A stretch of DNA of 64,000 nucleotides from Loripinus fragilis (GCA_964019695.1 OZ026516.1:103898754-103962753); one strand, 5' to 3'. Positions 28,201-43,200 are shown, counted from the first letter of the stretch. The notes: generated from the sequence alone by a model not told the origin. Numbers and translations are program-made.

Positions 28201-31200
28201 ATGAGATATCTTGCCAATAAGGCTTCGTAGGACCAGTTAAGAAAAAATAATTTGCTGAAAATTGTGATTATTTTCTTATCCATCAGTTTAAACATGTGTT
28301 TTGGGTGCTCAAAAGAACCGAGACGGTTCTTTTGAGTACCACAACATGTGTTTTGGTTGAGAAATATAAAAATAATTTTCAGTTACGCACTCTTATCTGG
28401 GGGCCTGGGCTTGTGTAACAGATGGATGGACAGACAAACAAGCAGAAATCAATATGCCCCGAACTTTTTAAACATGGAAGCATCTTACTTCTTACTTAAT
28501 CCTGGTTTGATATTAAGACTGCAGATAGTTTCCCAGTTCCTGGGGTAAGCTGCAGTTGGCTTGTCAGAAATAATCCTGGGATAGGCCCAATTCATTATGT
28601 GAGAAAACTTTCATTGCTTTGCTACAATGGACTTAACTTTTGGCGGTCCAGTTAAGGAAAAATAATTTGCTGAAAATTGCGATTATTTTCTTATCCATCA
28701 GTTTAAACATGTGTTTTGGGTGCTCAAAAGAACCGTCTCATCGAGACGGTTCTTTTGAGTACCCACAACATATGTTTTGGTTGAGAAATATAAATAAAAA
28801 ATAATTTTCAGTTACGCACTCTTATCTGGGGGCCTGGGCTTGTGTAACAGATGGATGGACAGACAAACAAGCAGAAATCAATATGCCCAGAACTTTTTAA
28901 ACATGGGAGCATCCTTCTTCTTACTTAATCCTGGTTTGATATTAAGACTGCAGATAGTTTCCCAGTTCCTGGGGTAAGCTGCAGTTGGCTTGTCAGAAAT
29001 AATCCTGGGATGGGCCCAATTCATTTTGTGAGAAAACTTTCATTGCTTTGCTAAAATGGACTTTACTTTTTGCTGGGCCCTATATATAAGCTATTCAAAT
29101 TTCATGTCAATTTTGTTCTAATGTGGATCTTAAGGAGTCTTGGGCCCATCAAATTTTGCAAAGGGCCAATAAAAATTTCAAAAGGCCCATTAAAATTTGG
29201 AAATTTGTATGTATTTTAATGGGATATGGGTCATTGGCCCATTTTAAGGGCCCATCATCATTTTGGGCAAGGCTTATCTCTGTTTGTCCTTCTCACACCA
29301 GATCTCCAGGTATCTACGCCTTCTAGGTTGCACACATCGACATCTGCTTTAACATACTCACTCCGTGAAGTGAGATATTCAGACCAACAAAAGAGAGAGG
29401 CAAGATTCATTTCTTTATTTCATGGTTCATACAGGTAAGTTTGTGTAAAATTCAAGGACTTTTCAAGGACTTCTTAAAGACTTACCTGCTGTTTTCAAGG
29501 ACTATAAATTTATGAAAAATGTTGATTTACACAATGAAATTCTACTTCAGGAATGCTAGACCGAGATAGAAAAAAAAAATTAGCATTAGAAAATTTGTAT
29601 AAAATTGCTGTGCCTTTATTTGGTGCAGCAAATGCTGCACCAAATAAAGGCACAGCAATTTAATACTGATTTAAGTCTCCATCAACTGTGTTAAATCCTA
29701 CAATAAATAGTAAAATTCAAGGACTATTCAAGGCCTTTGAGTGATTTTCCAGTACTTTCAAGGCAGATTGAATTTTCAAGGACTTTACAAGACAGCCCTG
29801 TATATTCAAGTACTTTTCAAGTCTGTGCGAACCCTGTATTTTGTACATAAAGTGAACAAACCTACCTGACAGGAGGAAGAAATTTGGCAATGTATCTGGA
29901 TCAAACATGTCGAGAGCCACTGAAAAACAGGAAAGGAAGAAATGAGCTAGCTCCTGATTTTAGTATTTGTCACATAGAGCACAGGGCTGTGGAATATAAC
30001 AATCTATCATGAGTGTGAGGGTGGGATAGAAAAATCTGTCCCAAGGATCGCCATTTGGCATCACGAGGCTTGCCGAGTGATGACAAACGGTGATCCCAAG
30101 GGATGGATTTTTCTATCCTACCCTCACACAAATAATGGATTCTTTTTCTTGCTCACCACTTTTTTTTTTTTTTATTTATTTATTTATTTTAAAATAAGCT
30201 TCCAGAAGTCCCTGAATACGCTAAGATGCAATTTCACATGATGAAGTTACTTGACGTCCTGGGTTAGATAGCATGGGTTAGATAAGTTTTTCTATTCCAG
30301 GGTAAAATCTCAGATATCCTTATCTGGTGTGCAAGAATAACCATGCCCCACTTGTCCGACCTAATCCAATTTCATTTAGGGCAAGTTAGAAATTTCCATT
30401 TACTTGTCCTTGGACAAGTACAAATGTATAAAAAAAAGTTAATACAATTCTTTATTTCATATTTTGATTAATTATTACGAGCTCACATGTTGCATTGAAA
30501 ACAGTGTGGATCCAGACCAGCTGGCTTCTAATGAAGTCAGCTGGTCTGTATTTACACTGTTTATAGTTTATATCTGGTTTTGTTCCTGCGATATACTGTC
30601 GCAAACCAGACGTCATTACATAACGTCTTTTTTCATTGGTTGATTTAAACAGGGATGGATCTTCCTGGGTTGAATCAGTACTAATTGAGGATAAATGTGT
30701 CTTGCTCAAGGACCACAATGCAGTGACGCCGGTGAGGCTCGAACCCGCTACCACTAAGTCTCGTCGAACCCGCTACCACTAAGTCTCGAGTCAAGCACTC
30801 TACCACTGAGCCACTGCGCTCCCTATTCATTGGTTGACAAGTGAATATATGCAGCTGGCGAGCGTTTTTATGCAGCTGGCAGCCGCTGGACGTATATGGG
30901 CGCCACAAAGTACATTTTCACCTTTTGAAGGAAAAATGGTAATAGTGCATTAGAATAGGGATAACTATATTCAAAATTTTCATTTGGGGAGGTATATCGT
31001 TCCATATATGTTCGGAAATCACGTTTTACGGCTCCATTTACCTGTCACCGCAAAACTAAACTTCCGACCATATATCCGACGACATACCTCCCCAAATGAA
31101 AATTTTGAATACAGTTATCCCCTTAATAATCTATTCTTTTGGACAAGTAAAATTTTCTTTGGACAAGTTCATTATGGCTATTTTAATTGTCTCTGGGCAA

Positions 31201-34200
31201 GTATGAAATTTTACTATTTCCATACCCCTGGCTCAGCGCCATTGCAAGTACAGACAAGACTGTCTAGTTGAACAGTCATGCCACAGCCTTCTCTGCTCAT
31301 ACAGAGAAAGCAGGGGTCAGACAAAAAAATCGAACTCAAATCCCACTGGATTGAGGCATATGTATGATTTAAACATGTCTGATTGAAATTATTACATAAA
31401 ACCTGTCTTAAGTGGCCACTTAAAAATACACAAAAATAGGTCTTAATGGAAAATGGTAGCACAATGAAGGTGTTAATTATTGCAGAATGCTCCCCTTGGA
31501 GCATTCTGCAATACTTTTGACCTGCATTAAGTGAAAATCGGTATTTAAAGCCAATTTTTGGGGCGTTTTTGAGTGGCCGCTTAAGACAGGTTTTACTGTA
31601 AATGGCAATTTCCGTATAATATACAATTATTGACTTCAATGAGGTAGACATAAGAATTTATCTACCCGAAAAAGTGATAATTCACTGAGGCCGCTAGGCC
31701 GAGGTGAATATCACTTTTAAGGGTAGATAAATCCTTGTGTCTACCGAAATTGAAGTCAATAACTGTTTTGTTATATGTCTTTTCATTTAAGAATGAAAAT
31801 TTTGCTACTTTCAAAGTTGTTAAAGATGTTCAACCTACCATCTAAGAAATCTAAGGACTTTTTCACAAGTTTTAGCAATTTTTAATAAAATATTATAATT
31901 TAGTATTTTGCATTTTTAAATGTATATTAATTCTCTTAATGAGGAAAATAAAATGTTATCATAAAACTGTTTTTACAGTTTGTTTATTCAAACAAAGGTA
32001 AATAAGCAAACAAAACAAAACTGTTGTAAAAATTCATGAAAGTCTTTAGTTTACCTGTTGGGTTGTGAAACAGCAAATCATGTCAATTTCATGCAGCACA
32101 TGCTAGTTTCACACTCATCATGCTATTTTTAGCTCTCTAGAGGGTAATATTGCAGGAGTGTCAAAAATATTAACTTCTGGGAACTAGTTCTAGCTGGTTT
32201 TTATGCAATATTAACTTGTGGACCGGCTTAAACCAGTTTCCAGGTAGACATAGAGATTTATGAAGACAAATTAAGCCAATCAGGGGACAGGATTCTCTGC
32301 AGTCATATAACAAAACAGTTATTGACTTCAATTTCGGTAGACATGAGGATTTATCTACCCTTAAAAGTGATATTCACCTCGGCCTAGCGGCCTCAGTGAA
32401 TTATCACTTTTTCGGGTAGATAAATCCTTATGTCTACCTCATTGAAGTCAATAATTGTATAATATCAACCCAAGACACCCATATCTGTATGGGTCCAGGG
32501 TTAATATAGGGTATGATATGAAAATTGTCGTATGAGTATCTATTTTATCGTCCAAATTATTTATTTTATATGTAGCTTTAGTAAGCAGACAAGAATCCCC
32601 TCAAAATTGTATATCTGCATGCTTTTCATTTAACTGACAGCAATTGAAAGCATGCAGAAGGTTGAGCAAAGTTCCTAATTGACAGACATGAATGGACACA
32701 TGGGTGAAAGTTCGAAATTTCCAAAATCCTGATCTTTAGAAATTCAAATTTTTTATCTTGAAGGATGCTTACAAAAATAAATAATTTCATGTTTAAATGG
32801 TTAATTGTGTTTATATAATATGAAAATTAATCAGAGAAGCTATTATAATCTCCCTAATTCAGCATTTTGAGGCTGACTTTCTATGGAAAGTCAGCCTCAA
32901 AATCCTGAATTCAGGATTATTCCTGAAAACTTTCACCCATGTGGACATGAGTGAAAGGTATGTGATGACTCAATGCTCTGAATGTGGTGATATAGCTTTC
33001 TTTTCACAGGCGAAAAACTACATCACTCACATGACTCATTATCACACCCCAATATTGATTTTTGCAAATTTAGCACGGTGCAGATTATGTGTTTCCCACT
33101 AGTGAAATGCGATACAGATTATGTGTTTCCCACTAGTGAAATGTGATACAGATTATGTGTTTCCCACTAGTGAAATGCGCTTGAAAGCAGTGTCAGTATC
33201 ACATGTGCAAAATGGACATATTTTCTAGCAAATGTATGATAAGCAAGGTTAATTCTAGGAACTGAAAATGAAGGGGGATTTCCCTCTTCCATCTACAAAA
33301 TATGAAAACACCTCTTATAGTACATTAGGCATCCTTATTTGTGCCTATTAACCCATTTAAGCCGAAAAGTATTTACCACTCTTATAAATTAGACCAGTCC
33401 ATTTCTGTTTTAAGGGTTGTTGGGTGGTATTTTTCATTGTTACTCAAATTTTAATAGAATATTCTGTAATCAAACAGTGGAGACTCTGATCAGACACCTC
33501 GTAGTGCGACGTCTGATCTGGGTCTGCACTGTTTGCCTATGTCCCACAAAAAGGTCGCAATGGCTCAGTGGTAGAGTGCTTGACTCGACAGAGGGGCCAC
33601 GGGTTCCAGCCTCACCGGCGTCACTGTGTTGTGGTCCTTGAGCAAGACACATTTATCCTATCTTAGTACTGGTTCAACCCAAAAAGACCAGTCCATGTTT
33701 AACTGAAAGACTGTTGATGGGACGTAAAGAATCAAATCAAACAAACAAACAAACAAAAAGGACGATGGGCTTATATGGGATAACACTTTTACTGTTATGC
33801 AAGACAAATTTCTTCTGTTGATGATTATGATGAACAGTATGAACTGAAACCCAGAGCAGTCTGATCAGAGTTCATATTGTTTGATTCCAGTGAAAGAAAG
33901 GTTGCCTTTGGAGTGTGTTTTGTGGTTGCTAGTAGAAATCCTGTCTATTCAAGCTCAACAGATTATGTAAGCTTGGGGCCATTCACAATTTATAAGTTAA
34001 AACCGTTTATAAATCACCAGTGTTGATCTGAGAGTTTTTATATAAAGTAGAACAGTTTGGCAGTTAGGATTAAGGTCTGTACTTTACCCAGAAGGCAGGA
34101 GAGATAAGTCTTTATCAGCTGTAAACAATGAAAGTCGGCTCAAAAGATTGTTTTTCATTGAAAACAAGGGTAATAACAACTTCAAATGATAAGCACTTGT

Positions 34201-37200
34201 TTCAGGCATTTCTTTCACAAATTTTGGATGCGGGACTGTCTTACATCAGGTTAGAATTTGTGTAAATTAGCGTGAATCCCACAATCCCACGATAAGTACC
34301 ATTATCACTTTAGAGTTTCTGTACTTTATGCCTTAACTCTTTGCCTACTGGCTAATTTTCTGTTTTTTGTTATCTCCTGATTTTTTAAAAAAAAAATTCC
34401 CAGGAATATCATCAGAGTGCAAAACAGCCTGGATCCAGATCAGGCCTGACATTTTGTCTGACCTGATCTGGATCCAAACTGTTTGCAAAGGTTATCAGCA
34501 GACAACACTAGCAGGTAAAAAGTTAACACTTATTTTGCATACTGGGTAAATTTGCAACATTTTGTCGGGCCTGATCTGGATCCAAACTGTTTTTTACAAA
34601 GGTTATCAGCAGACGACACTAGCAGGTAAAGAGTTAGCATATACTCACAGGAAACAATAGCGGCATCTATCTCAACTGTAACGGCCAGGTCGCTCCAATC
34701 TGGTACAATGTAAGCAAGATCGTCATTGAAGGCCAATTCCTGCAGGATCAGGCGCTGATCTATCAGATGCTGATCATCCCCTTGAAGGTTTACTCCCATC
34801 GTCAACAACGAAATACCTATAAAAAAGAAGATTGGCCCTAAAAATATTATTTAACTCTCAAAATGTCAAAGAAAACTTATAAGACTTAAGCAATCAAATA
34901 ACCTGTATTATAGCACTATTTTTTGTCATGAAAAAATTTGTCTGTTTTTGTTTTGTTTTTTATGCCTGCTACATATGTTAAAGTGTACTTCAGACATTAT
35001 TTTTACATGCAAGCAAACAATATGAACCCTGATCAGAGTGAGACTTCTCCCAAGGAGCAGTCTGATCACGGTCCATATTGTTTGTTTAAGAACTTAAGCA
35101 GACGAGAGGAGCAGCCGTCAAGTCGTGTATTAAATATTTAATACAGACTGTTTGTTTACTTAACTAGTTTTACTGTTTGATCTAGAGATGTTGAAAACAT
35201 TTTTTTTTTTTTTACTATTTTCATCGATCCTAAATCTGAAAAAAAAATCCCGTAAAAAATCAACCAATAAAAAAATTCTGGCCTAACTTTGTTATATAAC
35301 TCTTTGCATGTTGGGTAATTTTTAATACTATTGTTGTCGTCTGCTGAATTTTGTCAAAATTAACTTTTCAAAAATTATTTCAGGAACACCATCAGTGTGT
35401 CAAACGATTTAGATCAAGATCAGGACCGACACTCTGTTGGTCCTGATCTGGGTCTAAAATGTTTGCAAAGGTTATCAGCAGATGACAAAATGTAGCAGCT
35501 AGCAAGGTCAGATTTAATATAACATTAACATGTACCAAAAAAAATTCTCAACTGAAACATATGTATGGGTACTCAAAAGAACTGTCTCAATGAGACAGTT
35601 CTTTTGAACACCCAAAATATATGTTAAAACTGATGGGTTAGAAAATATTTATAATTTTACGCGCAAAAAACCTATGATTAACATGAATAAGACCTACCTC
35701 AGTGTTACATAACAGGAAGTGATATCGGGCGGTATTTTTCATCACTTGACTGGACACACATGAAGTAGGCATTTACTTCCGTTCATTTTTGTTTTCTCAT
35801 TATAAATAAACAATGTTTCCCACTAAAGAAACTAGTGTTTTTGGAATAGATCAACTCTAAAATCTTTTGTTGACTGTCTATATTTACGGAATCCAACTCG
35901 ACAAATCACTGAGATCTTGCATCAATTGTTAACTAATTATTCTTGATACAAACAATTGTTTGTAGTTAGGAGCATAACAGTATCAAATAGAGTCTTTGTT
36001 CCACATTATACCATTAATCCAACCACAACAATTCATCTATGAATAAAACAGATTTTTCATCATGGCAGCATGCCATTTGTTAAGAGTGTGTAGCAAAAAA
36101 CTTTCTTATTTCTTAACCAAAACATATGTTGTGGGTACTAATAGAAGTATCTCAAACAAAAACAGATGTTAAAAATGATGAGTAAGAAAATACTTACAAA
36201 TGTATGCTGAAAAAAATTATTTATCTAAGCCTGTGTGGCGGATATATATTTATTAGAGCACTCAAAACACATGTCTAAAATGATGGATAATAAAATAATC
36301 ATGATTTTATGTTAACCCATAAAGCGCCACCTGTAATTTGCAGCAGACGACAATTTCAAATTTTGGCCCTTTTTTTCTAAAATAACAAATAAGGCATGAT
36401 ATTTCATGAGAAATGAAATATCATACCTTATTTTTTTCGAAAATAAGGAAAGATGTCGCAAAATTTGTCATCTGCTGCAGTCGTGATTGGCGCTTTAAGG
36501 GTTAAAATTTTTTGCTTCTCTGGACCTATGTCAAGCTACTCATAACTCAAAAATGTAAAAAAAAAAATCTGGTCCCATGGTATCCTTGTTAACTCTTTGC
36601 ATGCTGGGCAATTTTTAATGCTTTTGTGGTCTTCTGCTGACTTTTTTTCAAAACACACTTTTTCTAAAAATTCTTTCAGGAATTCTATCAGAGAGTCCAA
36701 CTGTTTGGATCAAGATCAGGACCAACATTTTGTTGGTCCTGATCTCGGTCCAAACTGTTTACAAAGCTTATCTGCAGACGAAAAAAGTCGCCGCTACAAA
36801 TACAGAATTATCAAGGACAAAACATACTTAGGGCTATTCCAGAAAAAAATACCTAGGGGGGGAAGAAGGCAAACGATATAATTTTCTATGGGTGGCTGGT
36901 GCGGACATTTTTCAAATTATATGGTTCAAATGTGTTTGAAAAAATCTGATTACATGGGTGGTGGGGTTTTATCAGAAAATCAGTTACTGACATTTGATAG
37001 GTATATCGAATCGAATGTTCCTGTATCAATCAAAATATCGTATCTCAACCTTCCTGCTTTTCTGTTTTGTGAAATCTACCAATCTACGCATAAATTAATT
37101 GATTTTGTGTGAAAATAAAAACGTTTATAAAGCCGTTATTGCATGTCAAACGCAATTGCAGTATGCAATCGGTTAAGCAACACGATAACCTACGAGTTTC

Positions 37201-40200
37201 CAAATACAGCATCTATAATGGCTGTGTAGGATTGGATAAAACATTGGCTATTCCAGTTATCACTCTCCTATAACAGCTGAGTGGGACCAATGAGGTTAAT
37301 TACAAACAAATTAAGTTTAGCAAGTTGATCTAAAACCATTCGCTTCAAAACTAAAAAGCATGAATCTTTTCATTCATTCAACGTGGCTGTTTTTTTTTTG
37401 TAGAGGCGGTTATTGGAAATGTCATATGTTGATGGGAGTAGACAATACAGCCTAGGAAAATGAGCATGACTTGCACTTTCCTCTTTTTTTTAAAAGAAGT
37501 TTATTAAAATATTTCACATGGGTAGATGTGAGAATTGCTTACTCTATATCGAATATCGATCATTTTGTATCGGTACACATATCTTATTTAATTCTATGGG
37601 TAGTTGGTATAGGAACCTTTCTGATTACATGGGTGGTCGGTGTCTGTGGAAATTTAATTCCATGGGTGGTTGGGTAAAAAAAAAGTGCCTTCTTCCCCCT
37701 CCAGGTATTTTTTCTGGAATAGCCCTTACCTGCTTTTTTAGCCTTATCCCAATATTCTACTGATATGTTCGTAGGGGGATCCTCCGTCAGGAGCAAAGCC
37801 ACCTTCGGTACATCAACACCACCAACACGTGTGTTGTTAGCAAACATTTCTATAGCTGCGTCTATTGCACCAACAATGTTTGGGCCACCAGTGGGTTTCA
37901 TGTTGTAAGCCAGTTGAGCTACAGCCAGGAGTAAGGAGTTAGCATCAGCTCGTGAACCCAATTTAATCTTCTTGTTGGCTTCAGTATTCACATCCTTACC
38001 AAATGTTATAACACCCATTCTAACAGCATCATTACCAATCTCATGTCTGCAATTATAAGGCCAACCATACAGAGTTCACTTCATATAGAAATTAGAAACA
38101 GAATTCCAGGAATTTTTCAGGAATTTTTAAACAATGGACTATATTATGCTAAATTATTTTCAAATCAGGCCAGTTGTTTTTGACAAGAGCATTATACAGC
38201 CATTTTTGATGGACTACGAGAAGTTTAACAATTTTGGTAGAGGATAACCAAAACACCATTTTTTTTCTAATTTTGCCAGTAATTTTGACAAAATATTGGT
38301 TAACTTTTAGATAAACCTGGTCCCAATTCCTAGAAGCCATGCGACAAATCAAAATAACTTGAACAGTTATGACAGATGGTTGCAAAAAGACTATTTCTTT
38401 TTCTTTTTCAAAATTAATAATTGGCACAGTAGTTTTAACAATAACTTTCTTTTTAAGACGGATCAAAATAATTTGAACAATTTTGATAGAGGGTCACTCA
38501 TGTACTATATGTGCCAATTTATTATTAAATCCGCTCAGTAGTTTTTTTACAAGAATATTTTTTTCATTTTTCTCTATAAGAGAACCAATGTAAAGAAAAA
38601 CAATACCGTGTAATGAAATCTGTGAAAAACTCTGAGAGTTGGAAACCAGTAGTTGTTTTAATAGCTTCATCATGCAGCAACACAATAACATCAAATTCTA
38701 GACCTGTCCATGGTACTGAAACAAAAGATAGCAGAGAGAGAATTACACAGGTTTAGATGAACAAACATCATGCAGCAACAAAATAACATCAAATTCTAGA
38801 CCAGTCCACGGTACTGAAACAAAAGATAGCAGAGAGAGTTGCACAGGTTTAGATGAACAAAAATTTTCAGCGTAAAATTGTAAATATTTTATTACCCATG
38901 AATTTTAGCATCTGTTTTGGGTGCTCAAAAGAACCGTCTCATTGAGACGGTTCTTTTGAGCACCCACAACATATGTTTTGGTTGAAAAATAAGAAAAATA
39001 TATTTCTGCTACCGACTCTTAACCCTTTACCCTATATGCTATATTTAGAACATTGCATCATTTTCTATAAATAATTCAAATTTTCAAATATTTTCCTAAA
39101 AATATTTTTTACATTTCAATAGTTTTGAAAATGTTATGGAAAATGGAATATTTGCTACTCTGACAGGAGCAAATGTTCCATTTTTCATGATATTTTAAAA
39201 AATCTTACATTTCAAAGGCATCCAAAGGCGCTTGTGTGGAGTAAAGGGTTAACTAAAGGCATGGAGTAATATTAACTCTTTGCATGCTGGGTAATTTTTC
39301 ATGCTTTTGTTGTCGTCTGCTGAATTTTTTTCAAAATTATTTAATTTTCAAAAAAATTGTGTCAAACATCATTCCTGATATGGATCCAAACTGTAGATGT
39401 TATCAGCAGACGGCAAAAGCACTGGAGCGAAAGATAACATAGACAGCAATACTAACTCTTCCCAAGCTTGGAAATTTTTTAGGATTTGTCATCTAACTAA
39501 AGCTTGGGCCCCACAATTTCAAATTTCACATATTTTTTTTAATCATTTTTTTTTCTGGAAAAAAATATAATTTTATGCATTTCGAAAGACATTCGCCTTT
39601 CAAAAGGGCTAAAGTTAAAAAATTCTAGAATCTTTTAATCAGTTCTGATATTCAAATTCTGAAACAACCATTATCTATGCCTATGGTAAATGTACTAAAA
39701 TTTCGGAACACTTTCTATTTCTGTTATCAAATAAAATATTGGTTTTCAGGGCTGGAAGTCACAAAATGCTTGTAAGAATAGCAAACAGTGAAGACCCTGA
39801 TCAGACTGCTTCTTGATCAGACTGCTTCTTGAGAAGCAGTCTGATCTGGGTCTGCACTGCTGTCTAGGCCTTTTTGGCAGGCAACTTGTGTTCAAAGTTT
39901 TAGAACATTTACCGTTACCAGGGATAAAGGGTATAACTGTGCTTTATAAAATAATAGACTGATCTTTTTTTTTTGTCTTCTTAGAGAAAATTAGAATTGT
40001 AAGAGAATCTATCTATAGCCTCGCTGCAGCACTTTTCATGCTGTAAAAAGGCCAAGTTTTAAAGATATTGAGCAGAAACAAAATTCTGACATCAATCAAG
40101 GGCCATAACTCAGTTACAAATAAGCAAAAAATGGAAGGTAGCAATCCCAACCTAGATCTTGAAAATATAAATGCATTTACAAAATTTAGTGAAATTCTGT

Positions 40201-43200
40201 CAATTTGTTCTCAAGATATTGAGCAGAAATGAAAATCTGGCGTAAATCAAGGGCCATAACTCTGGTTCAAATGTGCGAAAAATGATGTGTAACAAAACTT
40301 AGATCTTGTCAATATGAATGCATATACAAAATTTGGTTAAATTCTATCAATTTGTTCTCAAGATATTGAGGGGAAACAAAATTATGACAGAATGACAGAC
40401 AGAATGACGGACGGAATGACTGACGACCCAAATCCAGTATAGCCCCACTTTTTCAAAGCGGGGCTATAATAAAAAGACCATATCGAGAACAAGGGTTACA
40501 TTAGCTGATATACAAACCACTTACCATGGGTTTCTGTTGCTGTTGGGTTTCCTGCAAGTGCATCTGCCAAAAAGGAAAAGATAAAGCTGTGTTACTATAC
40601 AATGATATAAGAGTTTGTAATTGATAATTCAAAAATTTCATATTTCGAAAAATACCCAAAACACATATGAGCTGCGACACCGGATTTCCAACAATGTGGC
40701 ATTTTGACAAGTGTAGACTCAGACGAACATGTGCAGCCTCCTTTTAAGGCTAGAAACTCCAAATGATGTTCTGTCAGTTGCCTAGGAGTCATAGAATATT
40801 CAAGAAACTAGCAAAGGCTCTGATCAGACTGCGCTGATCTGAGGCTTTGCTGGGCGCACATACCACATTGTTGGAAATCTCATGTCATAGCTCAAATTTA
40901 AACTGATGGATAAGAAAATATTAAGCCCTTTGCCTGCTATGAAAAAAATGTATCCCAAAATGCTGTCTGCTGTTAATGCATACAACAAGGACTAACAAAC
41001 AGTCTGATCTGGGTACACACTGTTTGCTACAGACATTCTAAATGGACAAGCAGACGATAAAGCAGATGATATTTAGTCGTCATTAGCAGCTGAAGAGCTA
41101 TAAACTGACAGTGGAATTTGTAGAGAAGGCAGAGATTAATTTGTTGGCTGCTAAATATCGTCTACTGTATTGTCTGCTAGTCCATTTAAAATGTCTCTAG
41201 CAAACAGTGTGGACCCAGATCAGACTGTTCCTCTAGTAACTGTGGCCAAAGGTCATGGTCACAGTGACCCAGAAACAGTACGCAACCCCTGGGAATATCT
41301 ACACACCAAAGTTGGGATAACTACCTCAAATAATATAGGATATGCTTTGGACACGATTTTCTAAAACTTTGTGGCTTCATCTAAGCACTATTTCAAGGCA
41401 CTACAGCCAATAAACTTGATTCTGAACAATACCCGAGATTATAAGAAGTTATTCCCGGCATGTTAAGTTGAAATATTCAAGATTCAAGATCAAGGTCAGT
41501 GACCTGGAAACAGTAAGCAACACTCAGCTTAATCAAGATGTACCCACAAGAGGTATAGGCACGCCAAATTTGGGATTTCTACCTCAAATAATATAAAAGA
41601 TATGCTATGGACACAATTTACGTTCAGAGGGTCAGACAGTTTGATTACTATATGCCACAAAAGTAACATGATAGCTTATTCATGATTCATTTACATAATG
41701 ATATACAGGGGTGTGGAAATAGCATAAGTTGATACTTGCCCAAGGATAAGTAAATTGCCATTAGATACTTGTCCAAAGAAATTTTACTTCTCCAAAGAAC
41801 AGATAATGTACAAAGAACTTAGCTAATTCCTTATTGTGCTTAAACAATATGCATAAAATCGTTCAAAAAATGTATGAAACCAGATATAAACTCTATTGAA
41901 AACAGTGTAGATCCAAATCAACTGGCTTCTTCAGAAGCCAGCTGATCAGGATCCACACTGTTTTCCCCACAATATGTGAGTCCATCATAATTATCTAAAG
42001 TGAAATACAGAATTGTATTAACATTCTTCAAACGTGTCCCAGGACTAGTAAATAGAAATTTCTAACTTGTCCTGAAGGAAATGGGACCAGGCTGGACAAG
42101 TATGGCATGGTATTTCCAGCCCTGACATACAACTCGCATGATTGATGTAGCCTTGATGATAGCTGATTCATATTTAAGAATTAAAATTTTAATTTTTCAA
42201 CCATCATGATTTGATGAAGACAATGGGTGAAACTAAAACTCTTTAAATTTCATCAAGAATTTTTGCTCCACTTATGTAGAATTTTAGCTCTGCCCACAAT
42301 CTTCATCACATTTTATTTACATTTCAAAGCAAGCCTTTAATGAATCTTAAGATTTTTGCAACCGTTCATAGCCTCATGACTGACATGAAATTGATTGACA
42401 GCTGCCAAGCTCACTTGCCGTGCAATACATCTCAAACATTGAATTCATTCAACAGAAGTGACACTGGTGTTGTGATTGACAGCGAGCCACACCTGAGTTG
42501 CATGTGCAAAACAAGCCTCTTGTTTGCTCCAATGGCTGTCCATATTCACACTGGCTGTTCCGCTTTTCCGTTTTACACTCTAACCAAACCGTTGATACAA
42601 TTACAAATTAAATACAAAACTGTTTTGTTTCCTAAATTAAATAATTTCTATATACTAGATATTTATAATAAAATGAAAATATAAGTAATAAATTCAATTT
42701 TTGGAATGTTCATGGAATCATGAATACTTCGGGTCTCTTGCAAAGTTAACGTGAAGCCCGAACTTTGCAAGAGACCTGAAGTATTCATGATTCCATGAAC
42801 ATTCCAAAAATCGAATTCATTTCTTAAATGAAGGTTGAAAAATAAAATTTTAATTTTATATCTACACTTTATATTTCAGGTGGGCAAATCTTTTCATCAG
42901 CAAATGAAGACAGTTGCTCGATAAAAGTTCATCTACGGGAAGACAGCGGCAAGTGTAAATAGTTACATAATGACATACAACTCACATGATTGGTACAGCT
43001 TACATGATAACTGACACAACTTACATAATGATCGGCGATATAACCAATGACCCAATATACAACTTACTTTAATAAGGAAATGAGAACGAATCTATACTGA
43101 CCTACAGAAATAACCCGTCATATATTTCAATAGTAATTTTGATTTTTCATTCTGAACGCTCAAATACTGATCGGATTCTGATGAAATAATGAGCATGTAT

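Larger units (their letters stand above)
30300..31232 (-). mobile_element. hAT-like element with two nested insertions
   Basis: Matches 41708-42124 in reverse: CCACTTGTCCGACC, GTGTGGATCCAGACCAGCTG hairpin, TTTGGACAAGTAAAATTTTC, TATTTCCATACCCCTGGC end. Carries the SINE 30644-30825 and the palindromic insertion 30953-31130. Confidence 0.7.

Noticed and set aside
31214..31651. 145-codon minus-strand open frame
   Set aside because: Runs through a family E MITE and the end of a hAT-like element; no protein motif.
260..33610. tRNA genes at the A-box/B-box heads (near 250-310, 7950-8015, 15590-15650, 33553-33610)
   Set aside because: Each is the head of a SINE with body, tail and target duplications. 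The sequence does not fold into a complete cloverleaf with matched acceptor arms.
38149..38466. 105-codon minus-strand frame upstream of exon 8
   Set aside because: Very Lys/Ile-rich low-complexity translation of AT-rich intron; no splice sites in phase.
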